From contig CALVAC010000026.1 of the NCBI GenBank assembly GCA_944325435.1, positions 1 through 40,601 on the forward strand: a stretch of DNA of 40,601 nt. The letters run 5' to 3'. Position numbers and translations under genes: made by a program. This document shows, piece after piece, positions 22,209-30,867 of this stretch. Source of the stretch: an uncultured Bacteroidales bacterium (GTDB taxonomy: Bacteria > Bacteroidota > Bacteroidia > Bacteroidales > UBA932). Every line of letters starts with the position of its first letter. Position 1 is the first letter of the stretch. The notes under the pieces were generated by a model, which saw only the letters and a program-made list of their open reading frames with translations, was not told where the DNA came from and did not search any database.

Positions 22209-23726
22209 TCAGATGAGCGGTTCTCCGGTCATCTCGGCTGGTTGAGGGATGCCCATCAGCTTCAGAATGGTAGGGGCGACATCGGCGAGCTTGCCGTCCT
22301 TGACCTGGTCGACTCCGGCATTGATGACTATGAACTGCACTTCATTGAGTGAATGTGCTGTGTTCGGAGAGCCGTCTGCATTGTAGGCATGGTCTGCATT
22401 TCCGTGGTCAGCAGTCAGAAGAACGGCATAACCGTTTGCGACAGCGGCTTCCACCACTTCCTTGACGCATTTGTCTATCTTGGCGACTGCCCTGCAGATA
22501 GCAGAGAACACACCTGTATGTCCTACCATGTCTCCATTGGCGAAGTTGAGGATGATCATGTCCTGTTTCCCTGTGTTGAGCTCTGCCACGAGCTTCTCGG
22601 TGACTTCCTGTGCACTCATTTCCGGCAGGAGGTCGTAGGTAGGGACTTTCGGTGAATTGACCAGTATCCTGTCTTCGTTCTCGAACTGTGTTTCGCGTCC
22701 TCCGTTGAAGAAGAATGTCACATGGGCATATTTCTCTGTCTCTGCGATGCGTAGCTGGTGCTTGCCTGCCCTGGAAACCACTTCTCCGAGGGTGTTCTGT
22801 ACATTTTCCTTGTCGAACAGGATGTGCAGCCCCTTGAATGATGCATCATACGGAGTAAGGCAGCAATAGTAGAGCGGAAGGGTCTTCATCCCGAAGTCCG
22901 GCATGTCCTGCTGGGTGAGGACTGCGGTGATTTCTCTTGCCCTGTCGTTGCGGAAATTGAAGAAAATCACGGCATCGCCCTCCTGGACAGTACCGACCGG
23001 ACTGCCATCGGCTCCTGTGATTACTACAGGCTTGATGAATTCGTCTGTGATGCCTTCAGAATACGATTCCTCGATCGCATCGGTCGCAGAGGTCGCTTTC
23101 TTGCCCTCTCCTTTGACAAGCATGTCGTATGCCAGCTTGATGCGCTCCCATCTCTTGTCTCTGTCCATCGCGTAATAGCGTCCGCACACTGAAGCTACCT
23201 TTCCTGTGCTTTCGGCCATTTTGCTCTCAAGTTCGGCAACGAAACCCTTGCCGCTCTTAGGATCGGTGTCGCGTCCGTCCATAAAGCAATGTACGAACAC
23301 TTTGTCGAGTCCGTATTCCTTCGCCACCGCAAGGAACTCGTAGACGTGTGCGAGAGAGCTGTGCACCCCTCCCATTGAGGCGAGCCCCATAAGGTGGAGC
23401 TGTTTGCCTGACTGTTTCACATAGTCGTATGCAGCCTTGATCTCTGTATTGTCCAGCAGTTTGTGGTCACGGCATGCCCTGTTGATTTTCACGAGGTCCT
23501 GATATACGACCCTTCCTGCACCGAGGTTGAGGTGCCCCACTTCGGAGTTGCCCATCTGTCCGTCAGGCAGACCGACATACTCTCCGCAAGCCTGAAGATG
23601 CCCGAAAGGGTATTTTGCCCTGAGGGAGTCGATATAAGGAGCCCCCTGGGTATAGATTGCATTTGTCCAGTCGTGTTTGCCCTCGCCCCATCCGTCGAGG
23701 ATCATTAGAAGAACTTTCTTGTCCAT
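22209..23726 (-). CDS. gpmI: 2,3-bisphosphoglycerate-independent phosphoglycerate mutase
   Basis: Interconverts 3-phosphoglycerate and 2-phosphoglycerate in glycolysis, in the cytoplasm, with two Mn2+ or similar ions. It is 505 residues, the usual length for the family. The N-terminal metal site D11-G-W-G is present, and the catalytic serine is S61 in [15 protein letters not shown], a signature of the enzyme. The bis-phosphotransferase domain follows ([27 protein letters not shown]), and the phosphatase domain returns with [12 protein letters not shown] and [11 protein letters not shown]. It is transcribed divergently from rnr; the gap carries a -7 element for each. No sign of damage. Confidence 0.97.
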   Translation of the reverse strand: MDKKVLLMILDGWGEGKHDWTNAIYTQGAPYIDSLRAKYPFGHLQACGEYVGLPDGQMGNSEVGHLNLGAGRVVYQDLVKINRACRDHKLLDNTEIKAAYDYVKQSGKQLHLMGLASMGGVHSSLAHVYEFLAVAKEYGLDKVFVHCFMDGRDTDPKSGKGFVAELESKMAESTGKVASVCGRYYAMDRDKRWERIKLAYDMLVKGEGKKATSATDAIEESYSEGITDEFIKPVVITGADGSPVGTVQEGDAVIFFNFRNDRAREITAVLTQQDMPDFGMKTLPLYYCCLTPYDASFKGLHILFDKENVQNTLGEVVSRAGKHQLRIAETEKYAHVTFFFNGGRETQFENEDRILVNSPKVPTYDLLPEMSAQEVTEKLVAELNTGKQDMIILNFANGDMVGHTGVFSAICRAVAKIDKCVKEVVEAAVANGYAVLLTADHGNADHAYNADGSPNTAHSLNEVQFIVINAGVDQVKDGKLADVAPTILKLMGIPQPAEMTGEPLI

Positions 23727-23762
23727 AATATCTGTAATTTATACTTTCTCTATCAAGCGCTG

Positions 23763-23770
23763 CAAATATA
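23763..23770 (-). promoter_or_regulatory. -7 element of gpmI
   Basis: Minus strand TATATTTG followed by GCAGC; the G is 37 nt before the ATG. No TTTG at the right distance was found. Confidence 0.5.
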
Positions 23771-23784
23771 AGTAAAAAAAGGAT

Positions 23785-23805
23785 TAACTTTGCGTCCGGC
23801 CGGAC
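23785..23805 (+). promoter_or_regulatory. -7 element of rnr followed by a 12-bp palindrome
   Basis: TAACTTTG at 23785-23792 fits TAnnTTTG; no clear -33 is seen. Directly after it, GTCCGGCCGGAC (23794-23805) is a perfect 12-bp palindrome over the expected transcription start. It could be an operator or the base of a 5' hairpin. Confidence 0.5.
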
Positions 23806-23841
23806 CTGAATGCGGGGGCCGGCAGTAAATCTTTTATCGTT

Positions 23842-26199
23842 ATGGCAGAGAGAAAAGGCCGCAGAGGCAAGAAAGACAATCGGTTCCGTCCCGGCAGACA
23901 GAAAAGGGAGAGGGTCTTCCCGGAATATACCGGACGGGTTCAGATGACCCGAGAGGGATATATCTTCGTGATAGTGGATGACCTTGAAGATGATGTGTTC
24001 GTGAAGGCTTCCAAGACTATGGGGGCTTTGAACGGGGACACCGTCAGGGTAGCCGTGACCAAGGAGAAGACGGACAGGATGCGTATGGAGGGCAAGGTGC
24101 TGGAGATAGTGTCCCGCTCTCCGAGACCTTTTGTGGGCATCCTGCATGTCGTCGGAAACCAGGCATGGGTGCTGATGCAGAGCCGTACCATGCCGTACGA
24201 CATCGGGGTCTCTGTAGAGGATGCGGCCAAAAAGGGAGCTGTGTCCGGAATGAAGGTCGCTGCCGTTGTGGACGGATGGCCTAAAGGCTCCCCGAACCCT
24301 CTCGGGCATATCGTGGATGTGCTCGGAGAACCGGGGGAGAACGACACAGAGATGCACGCCATTCTGGCCGAGTATGCTCTGCCGTACCGTTTCGAGCCGG
24401 AAGTGGAGAATGCGGCGGATGATATTTCTGAGGAGATAACGGCGAAGGACCGTAAGGAACGCAGGGATTTCTCGGATGTGCTGACTTTCACCATAGATCC
24501 GGCGGATGCCAAGGACTTTGACGATGCACTCTCTTTCAGGGTACTTGATGGCGGCAATTATGAGGTGGGAGTCCATATAGCGGATGTGACGCATTATGTC
24601 CAGCCTGGCTCGATAGTGGATGAGGAGGCCAAGACACGCAGCACTTCCGTATATCTTGTGGACAGGACGGTGCCTATGCTGCCTGAGAAACTCTCCAACA
24701 AGCTCTGCTCTCTCCGTCCGGGGGAGCCGAAGCTGACTTTTTCGGCTGTGTTCGAGATCACCCCTCTCGGAAGGGTGGTATCCCAGTGGTTCGGCAGGAC
24801 GGTCATCAATTCGGACTACAGGTTCGCGTACGAGACTGCCCAGCAGATAATCGATGCGGGGCCGAAAGCCATGAAAATGGAGCTGCGCGGAGGGACTGAC
24901 GGCCGGACCGGAGATGCAGGTTCCGCCCATGTCACCGACAAGGACGGCTCTGCAATGGGAGAAGGTGTCACCGAGGGGATGGTCATACCGGATGAACTCA
25001 AGTCCGCCATCCTCACTCTCAACAGCCTGGCCCTCAAGCTGCGCAAGAAAAGGTTTGCAGCTGGTGCCATCAGTTTCGAGAGGCCGGAAATGAAGGTCGA
25101 GGTGGATGAGAAAGGCCGTCCGGTGCGTGTCTACCAGAAGATTTCACGGGAGGCCAACTGGCTGATCGAGGAGTTCATGCTGCTTGCCAACAGGAGCGTG
25201 GCGGAATTTGTGGCAAGGCAGAAGAAGACATTCGTCTACCGTGTCCATGATGAGCCTAACCAGGAGAAACTGGAGAATCTGCGTTCGTTTGTCCATAATT
25301 TCGGCTATACCCTCGGCCCTACAGGCAACGGCAAGGAGATATCGAAAGAGCTGAACGGACTTTTTGCCGCAGCCAAGGACAAACCTGAGTTCAACGCCAT
25401 AGAACTGCTGTCCCTCAGGACAATGGCAAAGGCCCGCTATGATACGGAGAATATCGGGCATTACGGTCTTGCTTTCAAGTATTACACCCATTTCACTTCC
25501 CCTATCCGCCGTTATCCGGACATGATGGTCCACCGCCTTCTGGCGAAATATCTTGCCGGTGCGGAGTCGCAGAAGAAGGATTTCTATGATGTGCAATGCA
25601 AATACTGCTCGGAAAGGGAAGTCATTGCCGCGGAGGCCGAACGTTCGAGCATCAAGTACAAGCTCGTGGAATTCATGCAGGACAAGGTCGGCTATGAGTT
25701 CGAGGGCCATATTTCCGGTCTGACGGAGTGGGGGATGTATGTGGAGATAGAGCCGACCAAGATCGAGGGAATGGTTGCCTTAAGGGATATCCGTTCGGAC
25801 TATTTCGAGTTCGATGAGGAGAAATACCGGATTGTCGGACGGCATTCCCATGTCGTCTACACCCTCGGGGATCCTGTGAAGATAAGGGTCAAGAAGACAA
25901 ATCTGGAGCAGAAACTGCTTGATTACGAGCTGGTTGAAACCGGTCTGGAGACCCGGGAGAAACCGTCAGAGGAAAAGCAGGCAGGCAAGGGTGCTGCAGG
26001 ACGCTCTCGAAGAGGCTCGGGACAGCCTGTCAGGAAAAAGACCCGCATGAAAACTGTTTCCCCAGACTCCGGGACTGCAGACAGTCCGGACAGCCGGTCT
26101 GTGACGGAAACGGGTGCCGGAAAGATGTCCAGAAAAGAGAAGGTACGTCAGGCGATAGCGGCATCCAAGAAGAAGGCTGCCAGGAAAGGCAGGAAATAA
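23842..26199 (+). CDS. rnr: Ribonuclease R (RNB-family 3'-5' exoribonuclease)
   Basis: A 785-residue enzyme that degrades RNA, including structured RNA, processively from the 3' end. Layout: basic N-terminus (residues 2-25), cold-shock/OB domains (about 30-200), RNB catalytic domain (about 215-560) with TIDPADAKDFDDALSF carrying the metal-binding Asp residues, HYTHFTSPIRRYPDMMVHR near its end, and an S1 domain (about 620-705: GYEFEGHISGLTEWGMYVEI). The last 75 residues are a Lys/Arg/Ser-rich tail likely to bind RNA. A Gly/Thr/Asp-rich segment at about 338-375 looks like an insertion inside the RNB domain relative to other family members in memory. The GTG of rsgA is 1 nt after the TAA, suggesting translational coupling between two RNA/ribosome functions. 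Confidence 0.95.
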   Translation: MAERKGRRGKKDNRFRPGRQKRERVFPEYTGRVQMTREGYIFVIVDDLEDDVFVKASKTMGALNGDTVRVAVTKEKTDRMRMEGKVLEIVSRSPRPFVGILHVVGNQAWVLMQSRTMPYDIGVSVEDAAKKGAVSGMKVAAVVDGWPKGSPNPLGHIVDVLGEPGENDTEMHAILAEYALPYRFEPEVENAADDISEEITAKDRKERRDFSDVLTFTIDPADAKDFDDALSFRVLDGGNYEVGVHIADVTHYVQPGSIVDEEAKTRSTSVYLVDRTVPMLPEKLSNKLCSLRPGEPKLTFSAVFEITPLGRVVSQWFGRTVINSDYRFAYETAQQIIDAGPKAMKMELRGGTDGRTGDAGSAHVTDKDGSAMGEGVTEGMVIPDELKSAILTLNSLALKLRKKRFAAGAISFERPEMKVEVDEKGRPVRVYQKISREANWLIEEFMLLANRSVAEFVARQKKTFVYRVHDEPNQEKLENLRSFVHNFGYTLGPTGNGKEISKELNGLFAAAKDKPEFNAIELLSLRTMAKARYDTENIGHYGLAFKYYTHFTSPIRRYPDMMVHRLLAKYLAGAESQKKDFYDVQCKYCSEREVIAAEAERSSIKYKLVEFMQDKVGYEFEGHISGLTEWGMYVEIEPTKIEGMVALRDIRSDYFEFDEEKYRIVGRHSHVVYTLGDPVKIRVKKTNLEQKLLDYELVETGLETREKPSEEKQAGKGAAGRSRRGSGQPVRKKTRMKTVSPDSGTADSPDSRSVTETGAGKMSRKEKVRQAIAASKKKAARKGRK

Positions 26200-26200
26200 T

Positions 26201-27184
26201 GTGGAAGCGACAGTAGTCAAACATACCGGAAGCCACTACCTGCTTTCCTCCCTTCCTGAATGGAATCTTTTCCCTGCCGTATTGAGGGGGAAGATCCGTC
26301 TGAAAGGCAGCAATGCCACCAATCCTGTGGCCGTAGGAGACCGTGTCAGGTATGAGATTACTCCGCAGGCCGTGCCTTCAGATAAATCAGGAGGGAATGA
26401 TGCGCCAGGGCAAGAAGTCCCGACGGAGCAGAATCCAGCCGTGATAACAGAGATACTGCCGCGCAGGAATTATGTCATACGCCGGTCCACCAACCTGTCC
26501 CGCCAGTCCCATATCATCGCTGCCAATGTCGACAGGGCATATATAGTGGTGACAATAGATTTTCCGGAGGTGAAGCTGCCTTTCCTGGACCGGCTGCTTG
26601 TGACCTGCGAAGTATACAATGTCCCTGTGACAATAGTCCTCAACAAATGCGACCTCTACGGGGAGGAGTATCGGGACAGGGTGGAGGTGTTCCATTCAAT
26701 CTATGAAGGAGCCGGTTATCCGGTCATGGATGTCTCTGCGGTGACGGGGATGGGGATAGATGCCATCCGGGATGCCTGTAAAGGGATGGTCTCGCTGTTT
26801 TCTGGAGTTTCAGGAGTGGGGAAATCCTCCCTGATAAGGGCGCTTGACCCTTCTCTCGACCCGAAGGTGGGAGAGATATCCGATGCACATCTGCAGGGCA
26901 GGCACACTACCACTTTCTATGAGATGTACCGGCTTGCATCAGGCGGTTTCATCATCGACACTCCGGGCATAAGAGGGTTCGGGCTTGTGGACCTTGCAAG
27001 GGAGGAGATAGCCCTCTATTTCCCTGAAATGCTCAAGGCCTCAGAGGGCTGCCGTTTCACTCCGTGCACCCATACCCATGAACCCGGCTGTGCCGTAAAG
27101 GCGGCCGTAGAGGACGGTACAATCAGTTACGAACGCTATTCCTCCTATCTCGGGATGCTCGAGGACGAGACCAAATACCGGTAA
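26201..27184 (+). CDS. rsgA: Ribosome small subunit-dependent GTPase A
   Basis: A 327-residue circularly permuted GTPase that helps the last steps of 30S subunit maturation. An N-terminal OB fold is followed by motifs in permuted order: G4 NKCD at 148-151, G1 GVSGVGKSS at 202-210, G3 DTPG at 253-256. The C-terminal zinc motif is C284-x4-C289-x-H291-x5-C297. The start is GTG at 26201, one nucleotide after the rnr stop; the ATG at 26199 is out of frame. A hydrophilic segment at about residues 57-76 (after YEITPQAV) lengthens the OB region. Operon with rnr makes sense: both act on ribosomal RNA metabolism. It converges with the phosphoesterase-GH16 gene, with 14 nt between stops. Confidence 0.96.
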   Translation: MEATVVKHTGSHYLLSSLPEWNLFPAVLRGKIRLKGSNATNPVAVGDRVRYEITPQAVPSDKSGGNDAPGQEVPTEQNPAVITEILPRRNYVIRRSTNLSRQSHIIAANVDRAYIVVTIDFPEVKLPFLDRLLVTCEVYNVPVTIVLNKCDLYGEEYRDRVEVFHSIYEGAGYPVMDVSAVTGMGIDAIRDACKGMVSLFSGVSGVGKSSLIRALDPSLDPKVGEISDAHLQGRHTTTFYEMYRLASGGFIIDTPGIRGFGLVDLAREEIALYFPEMLKASEGCRFTPCTHTHEPGCAVKAAVEDGTISYERYSSYLGMLEDETKYR

Positions 27185-27198
27185 TCATCTGCCTGATA

Positions 27199-29346
27199 TC
27201 ACCGGCGTTGCCAGACTCTGACATAGTCGACTTCCATGGTATGCGGGAACGAGGAATTGTCTATTCCATGCTTTCCTCCGAGGTTGCCTCCGATGGCAAG
27301 GTTCAGTATCAGGTGGAACTTCTGGTCGAAAGGCCAGCTGAGGTATCCCTCCTGTTCGTTCCAGAATGCATAGACAGGCTGCCCGTCGATATATGTCCTC
27401 CATGAATATTCATCCCATTCGAGGGTGTAGTCATGGAATGTGTCTGTGCAGTCCGGCAGGTCGAGGGTCCCGCTCCACTGGTTGCCCCGGACATGGTTGT
27501 ACTTGCCTGTATGTGCGGTGGAGAACACTTCCGATGGATTATAGCCGACCTGTTCCATTATGTCAATCTCTCCCGTTTCCGGCCAGCCTCCGTACGGGCT
27601 GTCTGTCGGGAGCATCCATATCGCAGGCCATGTCCCGGTTCCGCCCGGCAGTTTTGCCCTTACTGTCACCCTGGCGTATTTCCAGTCTCCTTTACCCTTC
27701 GTCACGAGCCTTGCGGATGTATATTCTTTCCCTCCTACCTTTTCCCGTCTGGCGGTTATCTTCAATGTCCCGTCAGAGACTGTGGCATTGTCCGTATCCT
27801 CGAAAGTGTAGAACTGGGCTTCATTGTTCCCCCAACCGTATGAATTGCCGAGGGTGTCTGATGTCCATTTGCCCGGGTCCGGAAACCCTTCATATCCGAA
27901 TTCATCATTCCATACCGGTTCCCAGCCCGGGACTGTCTTTTCATAGATGTTCCCGAACCTGTCCGTGACTTTCACTGTGATGTCGGCTTCCGGATCGGAT
28001 ATCCTTGCCTTGAAAAGGTGTGATGTGAGTCCGTATGACAGCCACGGGTGCAATTTGTTCCGGCCCGGCGGATACAGCCCTTCCGAGTATGGATCCGCTC
28101 CCCAGTACGGTTCCAGCCTGCCTTTGGAAACACCGTCCTCGAACAGTTCCACAGTCCATTCCGGGTCATAATTGTACACATTCACGATGCAGCTGTCTCC
28201 GTATGTATATACCCGGAACTGGTCTTCTCTGTCAAGTCCGGCCCCCTTGAAATACCATTTGACATTATCGCCGTCAACTTCGTAGACCGTATATCCTTTC
28301 GGAGTCCCGTCAAGGCATACCGGTCCCTGCCACCATGCACCGCTCGCCGCACCGTGGGTATGCTCGAATATCGTGTCGGAAATGACCGTGTTCCACTGTA
28401 TATGGCTGTGTCCTGCCATGATATGCACATTGTACCCATCCAGAATGTCATACAGTGCCTGCCTGTTCATTACGGAATTCCGCATCAGCGTGACGCCCGA
28501 TGCTTCCGGCGTATCTCCATAGCAGGTGGGGATATGCATGGCAAGTATGACCGTACTTCCTTTCCTGACATGAGAGAGATCGTCCTGAAGCCATTTCAGC
28601 TGTTGTTCGGTTATGTATCCGATGTATTGATACGTCTCTCCATAGTAGAATACATCCTTGAGGACGACATAATGAAGCTGTCCAACATTGAATGAATAGT
28701 GTACCGGTCCGAAATGACTTTCGTAAGTGAGCCCGGAGCCTTCATCGCTGCGTTCGTTATAGTCCATGTCATGATTTCCTATTACATGGTAGAACGGTAT
28801 CTGAAGCCTTGATATACAGTCCTTGTACTTTCCGATAAGCCCGGCTTTGTCAAATACATTGTCTCCGGCACTTATTGCGATTACAGGCACATCGTAGGAT
28901 GATGCAGTGCTGTCAAGGTCTGATACCACCTTGTCCAGCTCTGCGAATTCTTCTTCCCTGAACACCTGCGGGTCGGCCCACACTATACATACATGCCTAG
29001 TCTGGTCCTGGAGACTCTTCTCCAGCCGGAAATCTATCTTCTGCCTTGAGGAGTCCCTGTCAATCTCCTTGTAGAAGACGGGGATGTTGCCATCGTATGA
29101 GGAATGCTCATATCCGGATGGCAGGGTATAGTAGACAAATCCGGCTTCTGAATTGCTTTCAAGAATATAGCGCCCTTTCCTGTCAGTAACCGTAATATTT
29201 GTCCCATCCGTGATCTGGACTTCGGAGACGGGTTTCCCTTCATTGTCAGTCACTGTGCCATGTACGGTTATGTTTATCCTTTCTGCCGACAGGACAGTGC
29301 CTGTCAGCAGAAGGATTGAAGTGATAATCAGATAATGCGGTCTCAT
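27199..29346 (-). CDS. Calcineurin-like phosphoesterase fused to GH16 beta-glucanase
   Basis: 715 residues from ATG 29346, which overlaps the SusD stop (ATGA). A TTG 12 nt upstream is in frame but less likely. The protein is exported (hydrophobic residues 4-20, LSA before the mature part; no lipobox). It starts with a small beta-sandwich (about 27-110), then a metallophosphoesterase domain with WADPQ, GDN (about 161-163), GNHD (190-193), the MH at about 271 and GHSH (312-315), then a C-terminal phosphoesterase sandwich (about 330-475). Residues from about 481 form a full GH16 domain with the catalytic E593-I-D595-I-M-E598 and WPAIWMLP. GH16 enzymes cut beta-1,3 or beta-1,3/1,4 glucans and related galactans. 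The phosphoesterase may remove a phospho-substituent from the same polymer. Last gene of the susCD operon. Confidence 0.88.
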   Translation of the reverse strand: MRPHYLIITSILLLTGTVLSAERINITVHGTVTDNEGKPVSEVQITDGTNITVTDRKGRYILESNSEAGFVYYTLPSGYEHSSYDGNIPVFYKEIDRDSSRQKIDFRLEKSLQDQTRHVCIVWADPQVFREEEFAELDKVVSDLDSTASSYDVPVIAISAGDNVFDKAGLIGKYKDCISRLQIPFYHVIGNHDMDYNERSDEGSGLTYESHFGPVHYSFNVGQLHYVVLKDVFYYGETYQYIGYITEQQLKWLQDDLSHVRKGSTVILAMHIPTCYGDTPEASGVTLMRNSVMNRQALYDILDGYNVHIMAGHSHIQWNTVISDTIFEHTHGAASGAWWQGPVCLDGTPKGYTVYEVDGDNVKWYFKGAGLDREDQFRVYTYGDSCIVNVYNYDPEWTVELFEDGVSKGRLEPYWGADPYSEGLYPPGRNKLHPWLSYGLTSHLFKARISDPEADITVKVTDRFGNIYEKTVPGWEPVWNDEFGYEGFPDPGKWTSDTLGNSYGWGNNEAQFYTFEDTDNATVSDGTLKITARREKVGGKEYTSARLVTKGKGDWKYARVTVRAKLPGGTGTWPAIWMLPTDSPYGGWPETGEIDIMEQVGYNPSEVFSTAHTGKYNHVRGNQWSGTLDLPDCTDTFHDYTLEWDEYSWRTYIDGQPVYAFWNEQEGYLSWPFDQKFHLILNLAIGGNLGGKHGIDNSSFPHTMEVDYVRVWQRR

Positions 29347-30860
29347 TTCAGAATCCAAGGTTTTTCGTTGATGCCGTCATATCCGTTGGTGAACTGTCGG
29401 GTGAGGGCTTCGGTGAGATTTCCGTAGTTTGTCTCTGTTTCGGATGCCGGGTACTGCCATCTGGCAGGGAATGCCGTCTTGTCATCGATGTTCATGCTGG
29501 TGTCCGGATTGTTCGGCAGGTCAGGGAAACCTGTGCGGCGGAAGTCAAAATAGGCATCATAGCCGTCCTGCAGGAATTTCAGAAGATATTTCTGCATCCA
29601 TATCTGCTTCAGCCGTTCCTGCTGTGTGGATGCGAAAGCTGCCTCGCCGTTGAAATAGCCTGATATGTAGCTTTCATCGATAGGCATTCCGTGGCAGTAT
29701 GCATTATCTTTGTCAAATGCGGCTACCATGCGCAAGGCCGCTTCGGTGCCGCTCATGTAATATCCTTCTGCAGAGCCTGTGATCCAACCGAGTTCCGCGG
29801 CTTCCGCAAGTATCAGCTCCTGCTCTGCGTAGCTCAGATGGATGAACGGGTCTCCGCCCTGGACTTCAATGTAACGGTCATTGATGACGGAGAAACTTCC
29901 GGATGTGCTCAAGGCTGTTGTCAGCTTCTCGAAATCCTCCGATGTGTCTGCTCCGGTATATGCCTCATAGTCCGATTCTTCCAGTCCTGCCGCAAGCTGT
30001 TCTTCTGCCGGTTCTGCAAAGTAGAACAGCCTGCGGTCCTGCAGTTCTTTAAGGCTTTCCGCCACTGTCTCGCTGAGTACTGTGTACGGATTGAAGAGAG
30101 TCTGGTTGTAGAGGGGATGCCATGTGCCTTCAGTTGATGTATAGACAAGCTGGAGGTTGTCCGCATTGTCTTCCATAAGGTTGCCTGCAGACACGATTCC
30201 TGCAAATTCCTCCTTCTGCGCCTGGGATGCTTTCTCTCCGAGAGACATGATGACTTTCAGGCGGAATGCGTTCGTGGCCTTTCTCCATTTCGTCACATCC
30301 CCGTTGTAGATTATGTCTCCTGTGAAGGTCTCTCCGGCAGCGAACTGTCTCTCTGCTTCGGCAAGGTCGGCGAGAATCTGGACGAACACCTGTTCCTGCG
30401 TGTCGTATTTCGGGGTGACATTGCCGGATGCGCCCTGTCCTGCCTCGGAGTAGGGGATGTCGCCTGTCTGCATGGTAAGGTACCAGGCGTTCCAGGCTTT
30501 GATGAAGCCCGCGAGCCCCCGGTATGATGGCTCGTATATTGTCCCTGACGCATACTTCACCATCTGCTCGAGAGTCGGCCACCAGATGTAGCTGCCGAAA
30601 CTGCATCTCCCGATCTCGTTGTACTGCGTCGCTGTCCCTGATTCGTTCAGATATGCGACATATTTCGGGAGGGCGTTGTTGCTTATGTACGCGACTGCAT
30701 CTCCCGAGTGCTCAAATGTCCCCAGCTCCACCCCGGTGGCGAGGAGGGCGGCGCTTGCTTCGGTCGTGCTGTCAGGGTTGGTGTTGTATTCATCAAACTT
30801 GCCGCAGGATATGGCGGTTATCATTATGACAAGCGTGTATATAAGGCGTTTCATTGTCAT
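29343..30860 (-). CDS. SusD/RagB-like nutrient-binding surface lipoprotein
   Basis: A 505-residue lipoprotein with Cys19 in TAISC. Its start KFDEYNTNPDSTTEASAALLATGVELG is typical of the shorter SusD-like_2 subfamily (NTNPD near the N-terminus). Later SusD features include the Trp/Tyr-rich segment around KAWNAWYLTMQTGDIPYSEA, FIHLSYAEQELILAEAAELGW and the C-terminal region with FDFRRTGFPDLPN. SusD proteins sit on top of the SusC barrel and hand it oligosaccharides. The ATG at 30854 is an alternative start that gives a slightly tighter signal peptide. It begins 7 nt after the susC stop. With a GH16 enzyme next to it, the likely ligand is a beta-glucan oligosaccharide. Confidence 0.93.
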   Translation of the reverse strand: MTMKRLIYTLVIMITAISCGKFDEYNTNPDSTTEASAALLATGVELGTFEHSGDAVAYISNNALPKYVAYLNESGTATQYNEIGRCSFGSYIWWPTLEQMVKYASGTIYEPSYRGLAGFIKAWNAWYLTMQTGDIPYSEAGQGASGNVTPKYDTQEQVFVQILADLAEAERQFAAGETFTGDIIYNGDVTKWRKATNAFRLKVIMSLGEKASQAQKEEFAGIVSAGNLMEDNADNLQLVYTSTEGTWHPLYNQTLFNPYTVLSETVAESLKELQDRRLFYFAEPAEEQLAAGLEESDYEAYTGADTSEDFEKLTTALSTSGSFSVINDRYIEVQGGDPFIHLSYAEQELILAEAAELGWITGSAEGYYMSGTEAALRMVAAFDKDNAYCHGMPIDESYISGYFNGEAAFASTQQERLKQIWMQKYLLKFLQDGYDAYFDFRRTGFPDLPNNPDTSMNIDDKTAFPARWQYPASETETNYGNLTEALTRQFTNGYDGINEKPWILK

Positions 30861-30867
30861 GGATGGA

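Noticed and set aside
23563..24930. Minus-strand open frame (455 codons) across gpmI and rnr
   Set aside because: It spans two confirmed genes and their promoter gap, has low-complexity His/Arg-rich content and matches no family.
29347..29358. TTG start for the phosphoesterase-GH16 protein
   Set aside because: The ATG at 29346 overlaps the susD stop (ATGA) and gives a normal signal peptide.
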